Shown: in pieces, positions 46,601-57,989 of the stretch
How positions within the stretch are numbered: position 1 is the first letter of the stretch
How the letters are laid out: every line of letters begins with the position of its first letter
Source of the DNA: Narthecium ossifragum
Lineage: Eukaryota; Streptophyta; Magnoliopsida; Dioscoreales; Nartheciaceae
Reading direction: 5' to 3'
Length of the DNA: 64,000 bases
Assembly (NCBI GenBank): GCA_963920575.1
Contig: OY986970.1
Span: forward strand, 20,033,274-20,097,273
Translations under genes and position numbers: made by a program
The notes under the pieces: generated by a model
The model's database searches: none
What the model saw: only the letters and a program-made list of their open reading frames with translations
Told to the model about the DNA's origin: nothing

Positions 46601-46684
46601 CTTTCGTCCAGAGAAATGGATGCCATCCAAAGCCTAAAGTTGAACATTGAAAGCTTGGATGCGGCAAGGAAAAAACCTTACTAA
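43657..46684 (+). pseudogene. Antisense PMD gene with introns inside the Tat-type element
   Basis: It opens with MVREIRADDIMHKEVYKSYA on the strand opposite to pol. The PMD core (residues about 90-380) has LTDDKFIEWHSRM, SSFLFWSTEYNNFVFPCGTL, ITLLDIALLTGLSPIGD and LAFIYYWLCKFVLC. A basic stretch (KKLGRKKKALEHAE) and an acidic/Ser-Thr-rich tail follow. Three GT..AG introns fit well: 45517-45596, 45728-45839 and 46275-46348. Across them the frame reads on, for example ..GPSTSTLDE|GDIAELVDF. Stops at 44422 and 44830, and frameshifts near 44940 and 45680, break it. The tail ends about 50 bp from the integrase 3' end, so the two genes converge. A promoter in the 43.3-43.6 kb stretch is inferred, not shown. 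Confidence 0.85.
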
Positions 46685-46734
46685 TGAAATTGTCCTCGTT
46701 GGAGAACGCAGAGAACGGCGAACATTTCAATAGT

Positions 46735-49700
46735 CCTTAGTTGATATGACCCATTTGGCAATACTTGATCGACCAAATATGGTCCTTCCCAATTGGGCGA
46801 CCACTTTCCATACTTAGGGTCATTTCAATCTACAGGTAGGATCGTTTTCCAAACTAATTCTCCTTGAAAATTTCTAGATACTATTCTTTCATTGTAAATA
46901 TCGGCCATTTTCAATTTATGTGCTTCAATATTTTCCAAGGGAATAGCTCGTTGTTCATCGAGCTCCAAAAGATTGTACATTAATGCCTCTTCATACTCTT
47001 CACTAGTTGAGCGATCTTGTTCTAAAACTCTAGGCGATAGAACATTAATTTCTGCAGGTAGAACTGCCTCTTGACCATATACTAATTGGTAAGGCGTAAC
47101 TTTAATGCTAGACTTAGGTGTAGTTCTATGTGCCCATAACGCTCACAGTAACCCTTCATGCCATTGTCTTGGGTTATCGTCCATCATCTTTCTTATGATT
47201 GACTTGATGATTTTATTGGACGCTTCAACTTGTACATTAGACTGGGCATAATATGGTGTAGAATTGGTCATGTTAATTTTATACTCGGTCAAAAAAAATT
47301 TGACCTTAGAACTTACAAACATTGTCCCTTGATCGGACACAATTGTTTGTGGGGTGCCAAACCTACATATGATGTTTTTCCAAATAAAATTTATCACCTG
47401 ATCATCAGATATTGTTTTCAACGGGATAGCCTCTACCCACTTAGTAAAATAATCTGTTGCCACAATTACAAACTTGTGCAATATGAACGATGGAGGATGT
47501 ATCTTTCCTATAATATCTATCGCCCAACACCTGAATGGCCAAGGCTTTACAATGATCGATAATTCGCTTGCTGGTGCTCGCTGTAATGGGCCATGCCTTT
47601 GGCATGATTCACATCCTTTTGCATACCTAGTACATTCCTCCCCCATGCGCGGCCAATAATAGCCACTGCGCATTATTAGCCAGCGCATTTTTATGCCAGA
47701 TTGATGTGCCCCACATACACCATTATGTATCTCGGCCATCATCAATTTAGCTTCATCATGAGTCAAACCTCGCAACAAAACCCCATCTGAGCAACGTTTA
47801 TATAAGACATCATTTTGTAAAAAATAATGTATCGCTTTAAGGCGAATTATCCTATCAACCTTGAGCGATGGATTTTTCAAAAAAGTGATGATTGGGGTAC
47901 GCCAATCTTGTTGGCCATTTATCTGATCGACCTCTAGTGAGCGATGAGATCCCTCTACAGTAGATTGTATTATACCATAGTTAAAATCGGCCATGCCCCC
48001 CAAGTGTTTTAACACTTTATAGTCATATGCTATTTGGGCTAGAGTATTAGCCTCATCGTTCTGCAACCTTGGGACAAAAAGTAACTCAAAATCGTGAAAG
48101 CGATTTAATAAATGCAGAGTGATTTGATGAAATGGAATTAATATGTCGCTCTGGCACTTATAATGGCCAAGTAGATGATTTATCACCAATTGTGAATCAC
48201 CTTTGACTTGCACATTGGACACCCTTAAATCTAATAATATTTCTAGGCCGATGATTAACGCTTCATATTCAGCCTGATTATTGGTGCAATATTGAGCTAG
48301 TGTATATGCAAATCTATACTAGCGACCAATGGGCGATAGGATTGTAATCCTAAGGCCAGCTCTATTGACGGTTTTAGAACCATCAAAGTACATCGTCCAT
48401 GGAATGAGCGATATGATGTTGATCTCTCGCTCTAATTCTTTTGGTATATCTACACAAGGATAATTTGCTAAGAAATCTGCCAATACTTGACCTTTAACAG
48501 TTTTTTGAGAGAAAAATTTAATGTCAAACTCAGCTAAAGTTAACACCCAGTAACCAATAAGCTGATGCAAGATTGGTCGAGAAAACAAGAATTTCATTAC
48601 ATTATATTTAGAGATCAATTAAACAGTTACAGGCTTTAAATAAGCTCTCAATTTGATACACATAAAATACAGGGCCAAACATAACTTCTCTATGGCCGAG
48701 TACTTTTGCTCATAAGGTAATAATTGTCTACTTAAATAGTAAACTGCTCTCTCGACTCCATCCTCTCCATCTTGCGCTAAGAGACCTCCTATCGATTGGT
48801 CTGCTGCGACGATGTAGAACTTCATAGGATTATTAACTCTTGGCGATGCCATAACTGGTGGCGTTGCTAAGTAAGTCTTCAAACATTCAAATGCTTGCTG
48901 ATGTTGTTCTTTCTAGACGAAGTCGTCTTTATTTTTCAATCGCAAGAGCGATGAGAACACTTGAGTCTTTCCTGCACAATTAGAAATAAATCTTCTTAAA
49001 AAAATTATTTGACCGAGGAACTTTTGCAGTTCTTTCTTAGTCTTTGGAGGGTTGGCCTCAATAATAGACTTTGCTTTATTTTGGTCGAGCTCTATTCCTC
49101 GCTCATGAACGAGAAAACCAAGAAAGTTCTCTGCTTGCACCCCAAATGCACATTTTAAGGGATTTAATTTTAAATGGTATTCTCTCATTCGCTCAAAAGT
49201 TTTGATTAATTGAGGAAAATGATCGGCCACAATTGGTGATTTAACAACAATGTCATCAACATAGATTTCTATAAAATGGCCGATCATATCATGAAAGATC
49301 AAGTTCATCGCTCTCTGATAAGTAGCACCAGCATTTTTTAACCCAAAAGGCATAACAATCCATTCATAACTACCCAGCGATCTTGGACATCTAAAGGTCG
49401 TTTTATGAATATCGTTCTCGGCGATATAGATTTGATTGTACCCGGAATACCCATCCATAAACAACTATACTTCTTGTCCAGCAGTTGAATCGACCAAATT
49501 GTCGACTGATGGCATAGGATATTCATCCTTGGGTGTTGCTAAATTCAAATTTCTAAAGTCTATACAGACTCTAAGTTTATCATTTTTCTTCTTGACTAGC
49601 ACTATATCTGAAAGCCATTTTACATATCTGTGTTTTGATAAAATTTGCACTTAATAATCGTTCAATTTCTTGTTTTACCTCTGGGATTATATTGGGAGCA

Positions 49701-50113
49701 AAACTCCTTGGCGCTTGCTTATATGGCTTAAAATTTGATCGAGTGGGAAGTTCGTGTTCGACGATGGTTCTATCTAAGCCAGGCATTTCCTTATAATCCC
49801 AAGCAAAGCAATCCTTATATGAACGTAAAATGCCGATGAGTTCGTAGCTTACATCTTGATCGAGAAGTTTGCTGATGAAGGTTGGACGATGTTCCTCGCC
49901 GTCGCCAAGGTTGATCTCTTTCAGGGGATCTTGAGCTTGCATGTTTCCACGTTTGCCATAAGGGACTTCTTCTGCTTCTTCTTGATGGATCTCTTGTAAA
50001 CAATCGATATTGTTCATATCTTCTGCCATGAACGCTTCTAACTGATAAGCCATTAAGTTGGCCTTTAAGGCCGTTACAGCGGCCCAACCTCTCTCAGGTT
50101 TTGTGCTCATCAC
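46735..50113 (-). pseudogene. Tat-type pol: RT, RNase H, second RNase H, integrase
   Basis: RT starts with DCFAWDYKEMPGLDRTIVEH (about 49760). It continues FMDGYSGYNQIYIAENDIHK, VMPFGLKNAGATYQRAM and the YVDD active site (about 49255). First RNase H: KFYIVAADQSIGGLLAQDG and YYLSRQLLPYEQKYSAIEKL (48640-48830). Second, Tat-type RNase H: WTMYFDGSKT, NNQAEYEALIIGLEIL and GDSQLVINHLLG (48180-48400), with its D-E-D residues visible. Integrase: zinc region HNGVCGAHQSG and CESCQRHG, core AIDIIGKI, SDQGTMF, PYYAQSN, QVEASNK, and a C-terminal tail to about 46740. Stops near 49463, 48910, 48616 and 48316 and a frameshift near 49640 make it non-functional. Confidence 0.92.
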
Positions 50114-50382
50114 TTTAAATTTGAGGCCGATGATCGGCCAACCTTTGGAGCAAAGACCACTGAGGTTGGTCTTGCTGGATCGAATAACTCATCCACTCAC
50201 TCTTTTATTATAGTGCCATTTTCTGATACCACTTTCAAGGTATCATCGATCTGCATGAACTACAAAGGACCATAGTTGCAGTCATAAAAGGATGTCTCGA
50301 CAGTATGAGTGTCGATACTATAGGGCATGTTGTCGGCCATTATGGACTCTACGTTGCCTTCATCATTCCATAAAAATAAACA

Positions 50383-50800
50383 CTAATGTAAGGAGGATGG
50401 AACGCATTGGCTGCCATGAATCCAATCACGACCAAGCAAAACGTTGTAGCTGGTCGTCGAATCCATAACGAAGAACGTTGTTGTTCTTATCACACTTCCC
50501 ACTTTGACATCTAAGCGAAGAATCCCTTTTGCAGTAGCTGGCACCCCACTAAACCCTTTTAGTGTGATGTCCGTGGGAATCAGATCGCTATCGATCTTGC
50601 CCAGTTTCTTCATCATTTTTGTCGGGATAACATTAACTGCGGCCCCTGTATCGATCAGAACCCGGCTCACAGAAACTTCATTGATCTCGGCCTTAATGTG
50701 CAAGGGTCGTAGATGGCGTGTCATGGCTTCTGGCAGTCGATCAAACACAACCTTGCCTTTAACTTGATGATCTTTCATGTGTGACTTGGCCGATGATCTA
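50383..50800 (-). pseudogene. Aspartic protease domain of the Tat-type element
   Basis: The visible run is VLIDTGAAVNVIPTKMMKKL, with the catalytic DTG intact, followed by TLKGFSGVPATAKGI and TTSYNVLLGRDWIHG (flap and ILGR-like region). It would cleave the Gag-Pol precursor. It lies between the gag tail and RT in the same orientation; stop codons separate them. Confidence 0.9.
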
Positions 50801-50861
50801 GGCCGATCTTGAATTGATGTGCCTTTGGACTTCGCTGTGACTTGGATGACTTCCGAACTCT

Positions 50862-51941
50862 CTAGTCCGTCCCATGACGACCATTGTTGATCAGCTCCTG
50901 CTTGTACTTGACTATCATCTTCTTCTTCAACACCCCACTAGTGGGAATAATAGTTTCATCTTCTTGTTGAGGAGTGTATTTTGCGGCATCGCTCTTAGGA
51001 ACCCACCTTTTGACTTTGGGACATCCATAACAGACCAGATAATCATACTTCCTGTTAGATGAGTCTACGCCTGCGATGGCTGGGTTGCCTACCTCATACA
51101 ATTCTTTGATAAGCTTGTCTTGGGAGATCTTCCTGCTCGCCGCTTCTTCCTTGAGGTTAATAGGTACTTCTACCTCCACCAACTCAGTGTCCTCAACCAT
51201 TGGTTCTTCTGCATCGCTCCAACCAGTGGGGACAATTGGCTCGGGAGCAGCTGGCATGATTTGAGCGACAACCTCTATCCGCTTGACGAGACGCTTAACC
51301 TTCACATCTCCATAAATCCTCAGATAATCATATCGGCCACTTGGCTGGCCACCTGGTCCGACTGCGAGATTGCCTTCTTCATACAGATGTCGTAGCAATC
51401 GCTCAGCAGACATACCCCTCCTCTGGGCTTCTTCTGCAACATTTATTTTCTCTTCGACCTCGATGTATTCATCTTCATCGTCAAGTGTCAAACTTACTGG
51501 GGCTAATTCCACGGTTTCATCGACTAAGGTGGCTGACGCTTCTCCATCGTCGGCCATGTGTAATATCTCTGAGTCACTTTCCATTGAACACTCCTGTCCA
51601 ATACGACTAGGCAATATGTAATGGTTGACGATAACAGACGGGAGCGTTCCAAATTGAATGACTTGGTTCCCTCCAATCTCATCATCATCGTCCTTGTTTA
51701 GACGATAAAACTTACTCTTAGAAGATTCTGTTGCCTTGGAGCCAGCAGCATTATCTTCAAACTCCTCGGCATCTTCAGTCTGATCCGGGCCACTTTCCTG
51801 AACTTGCTTGGCCCTCATTATCTGGCCATACTTCTTCTGATGCCGCCGATACTGAGTTCTAGTCATCTCTTCCACTGGAACTGATCGGTGAGTGTAACAG
51901 TTGTAGTTGTACCACCTTTCTGGCTTGTATGGCTGAGGCAC
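50862..51941 (-). pseudogene. Gag-to-protease linker with a duplicated 55-residue module
   Basis: A 359-codon open frame, uninterrupted within itself. The start holds MTRTQYRRHQKKYGQIMRAK, a basic motif usual in this part of plant Tat polyproteins, followed by an acidic stretch. Two tandem modules follow, each with an EE-rich helix, KLI/RLL..LYE.GN, a RYDYL/KYDYL strand and a VKR end: about 51283-51465 (EEAQRRGMSAERLLRHLYEE) and 50999-51180 (EEAASRKISQDKLIKELYEV). I do not recognise the module. It could be a nucleic-acid or capsid-interaction domain, but that is a guess. Confidence 0.75.
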
Positions 51942-52073
51942 AAAATTTCTAGGGTAGACATGAGACTAACCTCGATTCCATTGCCAGGGCTGTGGGCGAT
52001 GAAACTTTGTCCCGGAGAAAGGGGTCATTGGCCGACTAAGGTCCCAGTGACATCTTGGACAAACTTGGGGCAA

Positions 52074-53192
52074 TTATGGTTCCTTCCCCTTGTCTTGGCT
52101 GAGGCGGGCGAACACATCTGGACGACTATCGTCCTGAGTTTCATTGATGATGATCTTGAACTTTGGCAACTTGAAGTTTGCCACATCGGTCAATGCCATT
52201 CCCACTGGAGCAGCTTTGGGAAATGGATTAGCATCAACCCCCATATTCTTGGTTGGAAAACCAATCCTACCGGAGTCAATTACATCCTGTAAAATATTAC
52301 GAAAGATCAAACATTGATTAATATGATGTGACCAAGCATTATGCCACTTACAATATCTTTTACCCTTAATTTGATCAGGCTTGGCATAGCATGTCCATCA
52401 TTCAATGTGATTTGTTTAATCTTTCAACAATTGATCAAAGATTTGATCGGCCTTTGAAATATCAAATGAAAACTTTCTTACTCGACGCTTACCGTCTTTG
52501 ACTACTTCTTTACCCTTAAGCTCTCGCTCAAGCCTGGCAAGTGCTTTACATATATAAAGTTTACCCTTTCAAAATTCGGCCAAACGAACATCGTCCATAT
52601 TGAAACACTCCTCGACTTCACCAACTTGATTGACTTCATAGTTAGTATCTTTATAATAAGTTCCTTTGGAGGACGATTTCATTTGATCTTCTTCTCTTAA
52701 CAATTGCTCATAACGTATGGCGCTAATCTGTAATTGAAAGAGATCGATGAAATCCCTATCTTGAAATTTCCTCTTAAGTTCAAAGGCTAATCCACTTTGA
52801 GCGATTTTTACGAATTCCCTTTCGGACAAAGGAATAAAACACCTACTTCTCGCTCTTTTAAACCTTTGTAAGAATGACTCTGCATTCTCATCTAGCCGTT
52901 GCCTTAGTTGAGCTAAATCGGCCATTGTAATCTCTGGTTCTGTCTTATAAAATTGAGAATGGAAGGCGTGTTCCATTTGCTGCCAACTTTGTATAGAGTT
53001 GGACGGCAACTTAATCAACCATGAGTAAGCTACTCCTGATAAGGAGTTAGGGAATAACCTTAGTTTTACAAAATTGTTCACTTCCCCACATTGCATGGAG
53101 AACTTCCCTATGTGTTTAATGGTCGACGTCTCATCCACACCAGAGAACATAGTGAACTCGGGAACTCTATAGTTCCTAGGAAATGGATACAT
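52074..53192 (-). pseudogene. Gag core and zinc region of the Tat-type element
   Basis: Gag core at 52569-53192: YRVPEFTMFSGVDETSTIKH, LRLFPNSLSGVAYSWLIKLP and ESFLQRFKRARSRCF, the retrotransposon gag family that builds the particle. After stops comes a zinc-finger-like stretch YCKWHNAWSHHINQC (about 52320-52365), then LPKFKIII. The order and motifs fit Tat-lineage gag. Confidence 0.87.
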
Positions 53193-53398
53193 CTTATCAA
53201 CCCAATCAGGATAAGGTTTCCTATAAGTTGGACGAGTAGCTGGTCATCCTAAACCTATTTGTTCTTGTAATATTTCAGCTATTTGCTTTCGCAGAACATC
53301 AACCGGATTGTAAAGAGGGCTATGATACACTTGATCATATTGTTTGTTTAGTGGTCGAACATTATATGGTGGTGCTTCATATGGTTGATAATTATTTT

Positions 53399-53500
53399 GA
53401 TAAAGGATATCACCCATTCTTTAGCCATCGCCCATTCTCTGACCATCGCCCATTCTTTGGCCATCGCCCATTCTTTGATCATCGCTCATTCTTTGACCAT
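53399..53500. repeat. 18-bp minisatellite in gag
   Basis: About five copies of GCCCATTCTTTGGCCATC. On the coding (minus) strand they encode RMGDGQ repeats, and one TGG-to-TAG-like change makes a stop. Copy number is likely to vary between elements. Confidence 0.88.
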
Positions 53501-53619
53501 AAAAATTATTTCCCTGGCCGATTGGTCTGGCCCCCTAACTGGCCAAAATTATTCCGCCCAAACCATTGGCCTTGATTACCCATATTATTGTTTTGGCCAT
53601 TATATGGGAAATTATTATT

Positions 53620-53952
53620 CTAGCCATTAGGAGGCACAGGGTTACCTGAGTTAAAAGGAACTCCACCAATTGGCATTCCTTGAGTTACAGGCACCCCATT
53701 GTTTTGCATACCCTGAGTAGTAGGCACACCAATGTTTGGTATCCCAACCGAGGTATATACTTCACCATGTGGAGGTACTTGAGTTGGCGACAGAAATAAC
53801 CCAGGTGTTTGGCCGATTAGGTTAGGTTTTTGGCCATTATCATTATTCATCGGAGGTCGATGATGGGTTGAGCTAGTCTGACCAATTTGGCTATTTTGGT
53901 CGATATAGTTCTGATCGTGCAATGGGTTTTGCAAAAGAACAAAGCCAATACT
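53620..53952 (-). pseudogene. Gag N-terminal region, downstream part after A6
   Basis: Asn/Pro/Gly-rich sequence with QGMPIGGVPFNSG and related GVP..QGM repeats. It continues the frame that starts at 56618 and is cut by LTR A6 at 53953. Confidence 0.75.
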
Positions 53953-56121
53953 TGTCACACCCCGACCCAGAAAACCCATCCGGACCAGGACGTGAGGGTC
54001 CTAAACTCTAAAATCAAACGGCGAGAGCCTCCCCTGTAAACATCACTTTTAAACCTGGTGCATGATTATAATATTCAAACATAATCATTGATGACAATCA
54101 CGTCCTAATCCTCGACTACCCAAACCCCGGTCCTAGGGCTAGATCCGGGCTACCCGAGAAACCCGGACCGACGATCGAATCCATCGTCTACCACCTAGCA
54201 TGATGCTTCTAATGCAAACAGATGCATGCAATGCTCAAACACAGGGATACAGGAATAGCAGCATGCAACAATATGCCAAGACAACATACACGGGCTAGGC
54301 GAAGCATCAAGCTTGCCGGAGGGTAAACATGCATAAAGCAGATAAATGTTTAAATTACAATAACCCAATATAATAACGGCGCCCACAGGCCGTAAACAAG
54401 AAACAACACATTCAATAGAATTTTCGGCATTACGACGACGTCCACAGCCGTCAACCGCAATTTCTACGACGGTGATACAACCCCGGCCACGCAATCACAC
54501 AACACGCCACAATTACAAATTAACACAAGTAGCACACCAGCGGCCCGCTCAATTATTTAACCATCCCAAGGGGCATGACTCCCTTGGTTCAACCACAAGC
54601 CCCACACGGGGTTAAGCAAATATAAAGCATGCAATTTATATATATAACATGGCATGATTATTTAATTAAAAGCTAACTAAGCAGGAATAGTTAACTAATT
54701 AAAACGACAAACCGATATCGAGGGTTCAAACACCCCAAACCTATCAAATTTAGCTTGTCAATCCTAGATGTTATTAAGAACATCAATTAAGGGCATTAGG
54801 TGAATTAAGCATGTATCTCGAAGGATTAAACACGGTAAAACATCGAAAATCCATTAAGAAGCTAAATTCCGGATTTCTACAGTAAATCCTAGTTAGAGGC
54901 GATGAAATCTTATCAATTCGACGTCCAAACGACGTCGAATTGGAAATTAAACTTGGGCAAATGTATATTAGCATACTAGGAACATGCAGTCCAAGAATTG
55001 GATTAATCTAATGGCTAATCTTCCCGGAATTCACTAATGAATTCACTAATTTGGGTCTCGTCGCAGATCCGAAGAATAATCACCATAAATCGTAGAAAAC
55101 TCCGAAAATTATGAAATCAGCGGCAAATGAAAGTAGATTCGAAGATCTACAACTCTTGTGTTGATGATCAAACGAGATCATGCACGTACGAGCTACGATC
55201 TGAGCTTGAACGGCTCAGCTCGCAGAAAAACAGAACTTCAATAAAATCCGGAAAAAACATGTATAAATCCAGCTTAAATCTGAGATAAAATCCTACCAAG
55301 CTTAGATCAGTTGTTAAGCATGCTTAGAGGGACTAATTAACACACATAAGACAATAGATCAAACAATCAAACCCTAGATCTAACTCAATCCAAAGATCTA
55401 GGTAGGAACCCTACCTTAAACGCAATCCAAGCCTCAATCCTCTGCTAATCCACCGTCCTACGTCGCCGCCGCCGCCTCCAGCTCGTCGGAGAGCCGCTGG
55501 AGGTCCTCCCACATCCGTTGTCGTCGCCGGAGAAGGAAGAGACAGCCGCGGGAGAGAGTGGAAGGGAAGGAGAAGGGGAAGGGGGCCTCGCCGCCGCCTC
55601 CAGGCTGCCGAGGAAGGGACGGGGTCGCCGCGGGAGAGAGGGAAGGTTGCCGCGGGAGAGAGAAGGGAAGGAAGGAGGAGGGGCGTGGGCACGGGAAAGC
55701 AGGGAAGAGAAGGAAAAGAAAAGGAAAGGAAAAGAAAAGGAAAAGAAAGAGAGAGAGGGAAAGAGAGAGAAAGTAAATAGGAGAGAGAAAAGAGGGTTAA
55801 GCCACTTAAGTGGCTTAGCCGGTTCAGACGAACCAACTGATTGGACTGGATCCGAATTGGCTCCAAGTCGCGATCTCGTCCGGATCTGTCGATCCCGAAC
55901 GCTCCTACTGGATCTATTCACTCACGTACATCAATCAAGGCTGTGTGTGCACTACGCAGGTGTGAAACCAACCGTCAAGGCGCAATTTACCAAATTGCCC
56001 TTGGGGTCCAAAAGCAGCGATACAATCAACCGATCGCAAACCAAGACCAACCAAGCCAAACCACAAAACCAGACCCTCGACCTACCGCGGTCGGACCGGG
56101 TTGGAGGAACGGGTCCTCACG
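53953..56121 (+). mobile_element. Family A solo LTR, copy A6, inside the Tat-type gag
   Basis: 2169 bp, starting TGTCACACCCCGACCCAG and ending GGGTCCTCACG. Flanks are ATACT (53948-53952) and GTACT (56122-56126), a 5-bp duplication with one mismatch. It splits the gag gene, so it came after the Tat-type element. It has no GATCGATC array. The long purine-rich tract at 55510-55790 produces spurious Arg/Glu/Gly-rich frames. Confidence 0.85.
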
Positions 56122-56618
56122 GTACTGGTCTCGGGCCCAATAATAGTGTTAGGCTAAAACGGACGATTGTTTTGAGCTGCATTTTGACCGATAGGTATGA
56201 TTGGTACGGTCGGCCTAACAATATTTTGTCCAGGACTTATGTGTGGCAAGGTCACGTTGATAAAGTTCTGCATGATGTCGATAAAAGGCCTTAAAGCTAG
56301 AGCGATGTGGTTGGCCATTTGTTGATTATTAGCATGCAAAGCTTCATCGACCATAGTATTTGCAGTCCTAGAAGTTATAACTTCATGATCGAGGCCATCT
56401 CTGACCGATGTATTTCCTCGCTCCACAAAGCGATAGACCACCCTATCACGATATTCTATGTGTGGTTGCTCTATGGGCGGTGGATTAACTTGTTCACTTC
56501 CACTAACATTCAGAATTGGTTGTTCATCGTCGTTATCGGCGTTTCCACCACTATTGTTAGTATCTAATCCAGTCCTAGTGATGACCATACCGTCTGGTCC
56601 AATTTGGCCGATTTCCAT
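56122..56618 (-). pseudogene. Gag N-terminal region, upstream part before A6
   Basis: It begins MEIGQIGPDGMVITRTGLDT at 56618. It is Asn/Ile/Pro-rich and includes ALRPFIDIMQNFINVTLPHI. The start lies 40 bp from the 5' LTR. The frame is broken by A6 at 56121. Confidence 0.75.
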
Positions 56619-56636
56619 AAAGACTTGACACAGCGT

Positions 56637-56657
56637 CCCCCCGGGCGTGCCAAAAAA
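56637..56657 (-). other. Primer binding site region of the Tat-type element
   Basis: The minus strand reads TTTTTTGGCACGCCCGGGGG directly after the 5' LTR. The TGGCACGCCCGG part looks like a tRNA 3'-end complement. I cannot name the tRNA with certainty. Confidence 0.65.
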
Positions 56658-57736
56658 TATTAGCGTAGAAATCTAACCGTTGACCGGTCAAATAATCAAG
56701 GTCAAGATTTACTTAACACTCAAGAATTAGGAGATTGCAGTTAAGTTCAACTCCTTCAAACTATGTTCGAACAGAGGTGTCAAGTTAAATAAAAATCTAG
56801 ATCGGACCTAATTTAATAATATGATTAATAGCTAATTATCTAGATTAACTTAAATTAGCCTAAATTAATCTATTGAAAAGGATAAGTTATCTAAAATTAT
56901 GAAACTAATTAAGGAAAACGGTAAAGATCATCCTAAATTACTAAATCAAGAGAAAATAGTTTAAATCTACTGATTAACTTAATTTAAACTAGAAGATAAG
57001 AACTTTAATATTAAATTAATCTAAAAAAATGCAGTAAGGAAAATCTCTAAAGAGAACAATAAAGAAGAAATCATAATTATCTAAACCTAGATTAATCATC
57101 TAAGAACAATAATATAAACTACATTAAGCAGAAAAGATAAACTAAGTATTGAAGAAACGGAATCATTTTATTGAATGAAATCAACTTATATGAACAGGAA
57201 ACATCTTGAAAGAACAATAAGAAAATCCAGGCGCGCAGGCTCTGTGTTAAGTTTGCGAGAGAATTTACACAGTGAAAAGAGAAAGATATTTATACTAGAG
57301 CAATTCAACTGCTTCGTCCAGCACGTTCTTTATCGTCTTCTATCTTTCACTTTTGATATGCCGTGTGTCCCATGTTCTCCGATATTTCCTCGTTTATCCA
57401 CATCATGCTCTGGCCGATGACGGTTGCGTCTGGTCGATGAGCTTGTCTATGTTGTAATGTCATTCTTCTTAATAGACGTTCTCTTCTCATCCATATCTTC
57501 ATCGTCCAAAGTTGACAACTTGTTTATCTCTAGATCATCATCGTTGTTGGCCGATAATCTTCTTATGTAAAGATGATCATCGTCTCGTTCTTGACCGATG
57601 ACTTCTTCTTTTTTTGTCGACAATCTTTTACTTAGCTTATAACGTTATCGTTCAATTGCTTTTGAAAGATTCATCGGTCATATTTATTATACTGACATGA
57701 CAATCATTGATTGGTTAGTCATTATTTTAGCTAACA
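56658..57736 (-). repeat. 5' LTR of the Tat-type element
   Basis: 1079 bp. On the minus strand it starts TGTTAGCTAAAATAATGAC and ends CTACGCTAATA, where the 3' LTR ends in CTAACA (one G-to-A change). Dozens of differences from 42202-43273. Confidence 0.93.
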
Positions 57737-57824
57737 ACACCGCTGTCTGATTCATGATAGGAATCATGAAGAAGCAAAAGAGCCACGCAGAATTGACGCA
57801 GTTCTCCCTTCTGTTCTTTCAACA

Positions 57825-57989
57825 CCAATTAATGGGCTTCGGGCTGACGGAGAACCGGCCCTCCTCATCCGTGCGTACGCCATTGTCGTAGCGGGAGAAG
57901 AGGGAGTACCTCTGCAGCCAGTACTTTGCCACTCGCAGGCTGATGATAGCCTTCCGAGGTGTCGCCGGAGGCTTTGCTCCGGCATCGGG
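57825..57989 (-). pseudogene. Trimethylguanosine synthase (TGS1)-like fragment
   Basis: The minus strand encodes PRKAIISLRVAKYWLQRYSL, then FSRYDNGVRTDEEGRFSVSP. This follows the TGS1 signature KYW-QRY-LFSR-D-GI--DEEGWFSVTP just before the methyltransferase domain; the usual Trp is Arg here. No methyltransferase motif, start or splice context is present, so it is an orphan exon-sized remnant. TGS1 makes the trimethyl cap of snRNAs. The match is from memory of the family. Confidence 0.7.

Larger units (their letters stand above)
42202..57736 (-). mobile_element. Tat-lineage Ty3/gypsy retrotransposon with antisense PMD gene
   Basis: LTRs at 42202-43273 and 56658-57736 (about 1.07 kb, highly similar) bound a minus-strand element. 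It has a primer site beside the right LTR and a purine tract beside the left one. Order on the minus strand: gag (split by A6), zinc region, gag tail with a duplicated module, protease, RT, RNase H, a second RNase H, integrase, then an antisense PMD gene. Dual RNase H and an extra antisense gene are Tat-lineage traits. Flanks are ACATC (left) and ACACC (right), one mismatch. All genes carry stops. Without A6 the element is about 13.4 kb. Confidence 0.92.

Noticed and set aside
55411..55921. Long Arg/Glu/Gly-rich or Ser/Leu/Pro-rich frames on both strands
   Set aside because: They come from a purine-rich tract inside LTR A6. Low-complexity composition on both strands explains the open frames.
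57175..57420. Paired short frames (here and at 42719-43000) starting MKSTYMNRKHLE / MESTYMNRKHLE
   Set aside because: They are the two LTR copies of the Tat-type element. The frame is shared only because the LTRs are, and there is no independent evidence of translation.
42202..57736. Endogenous pararetrovirus
   Set aside because: LTRs, an integrase with zinc and core motifs, and a 5-bp-type target duplication show an LTR retrotransposon. No movement protein was found.
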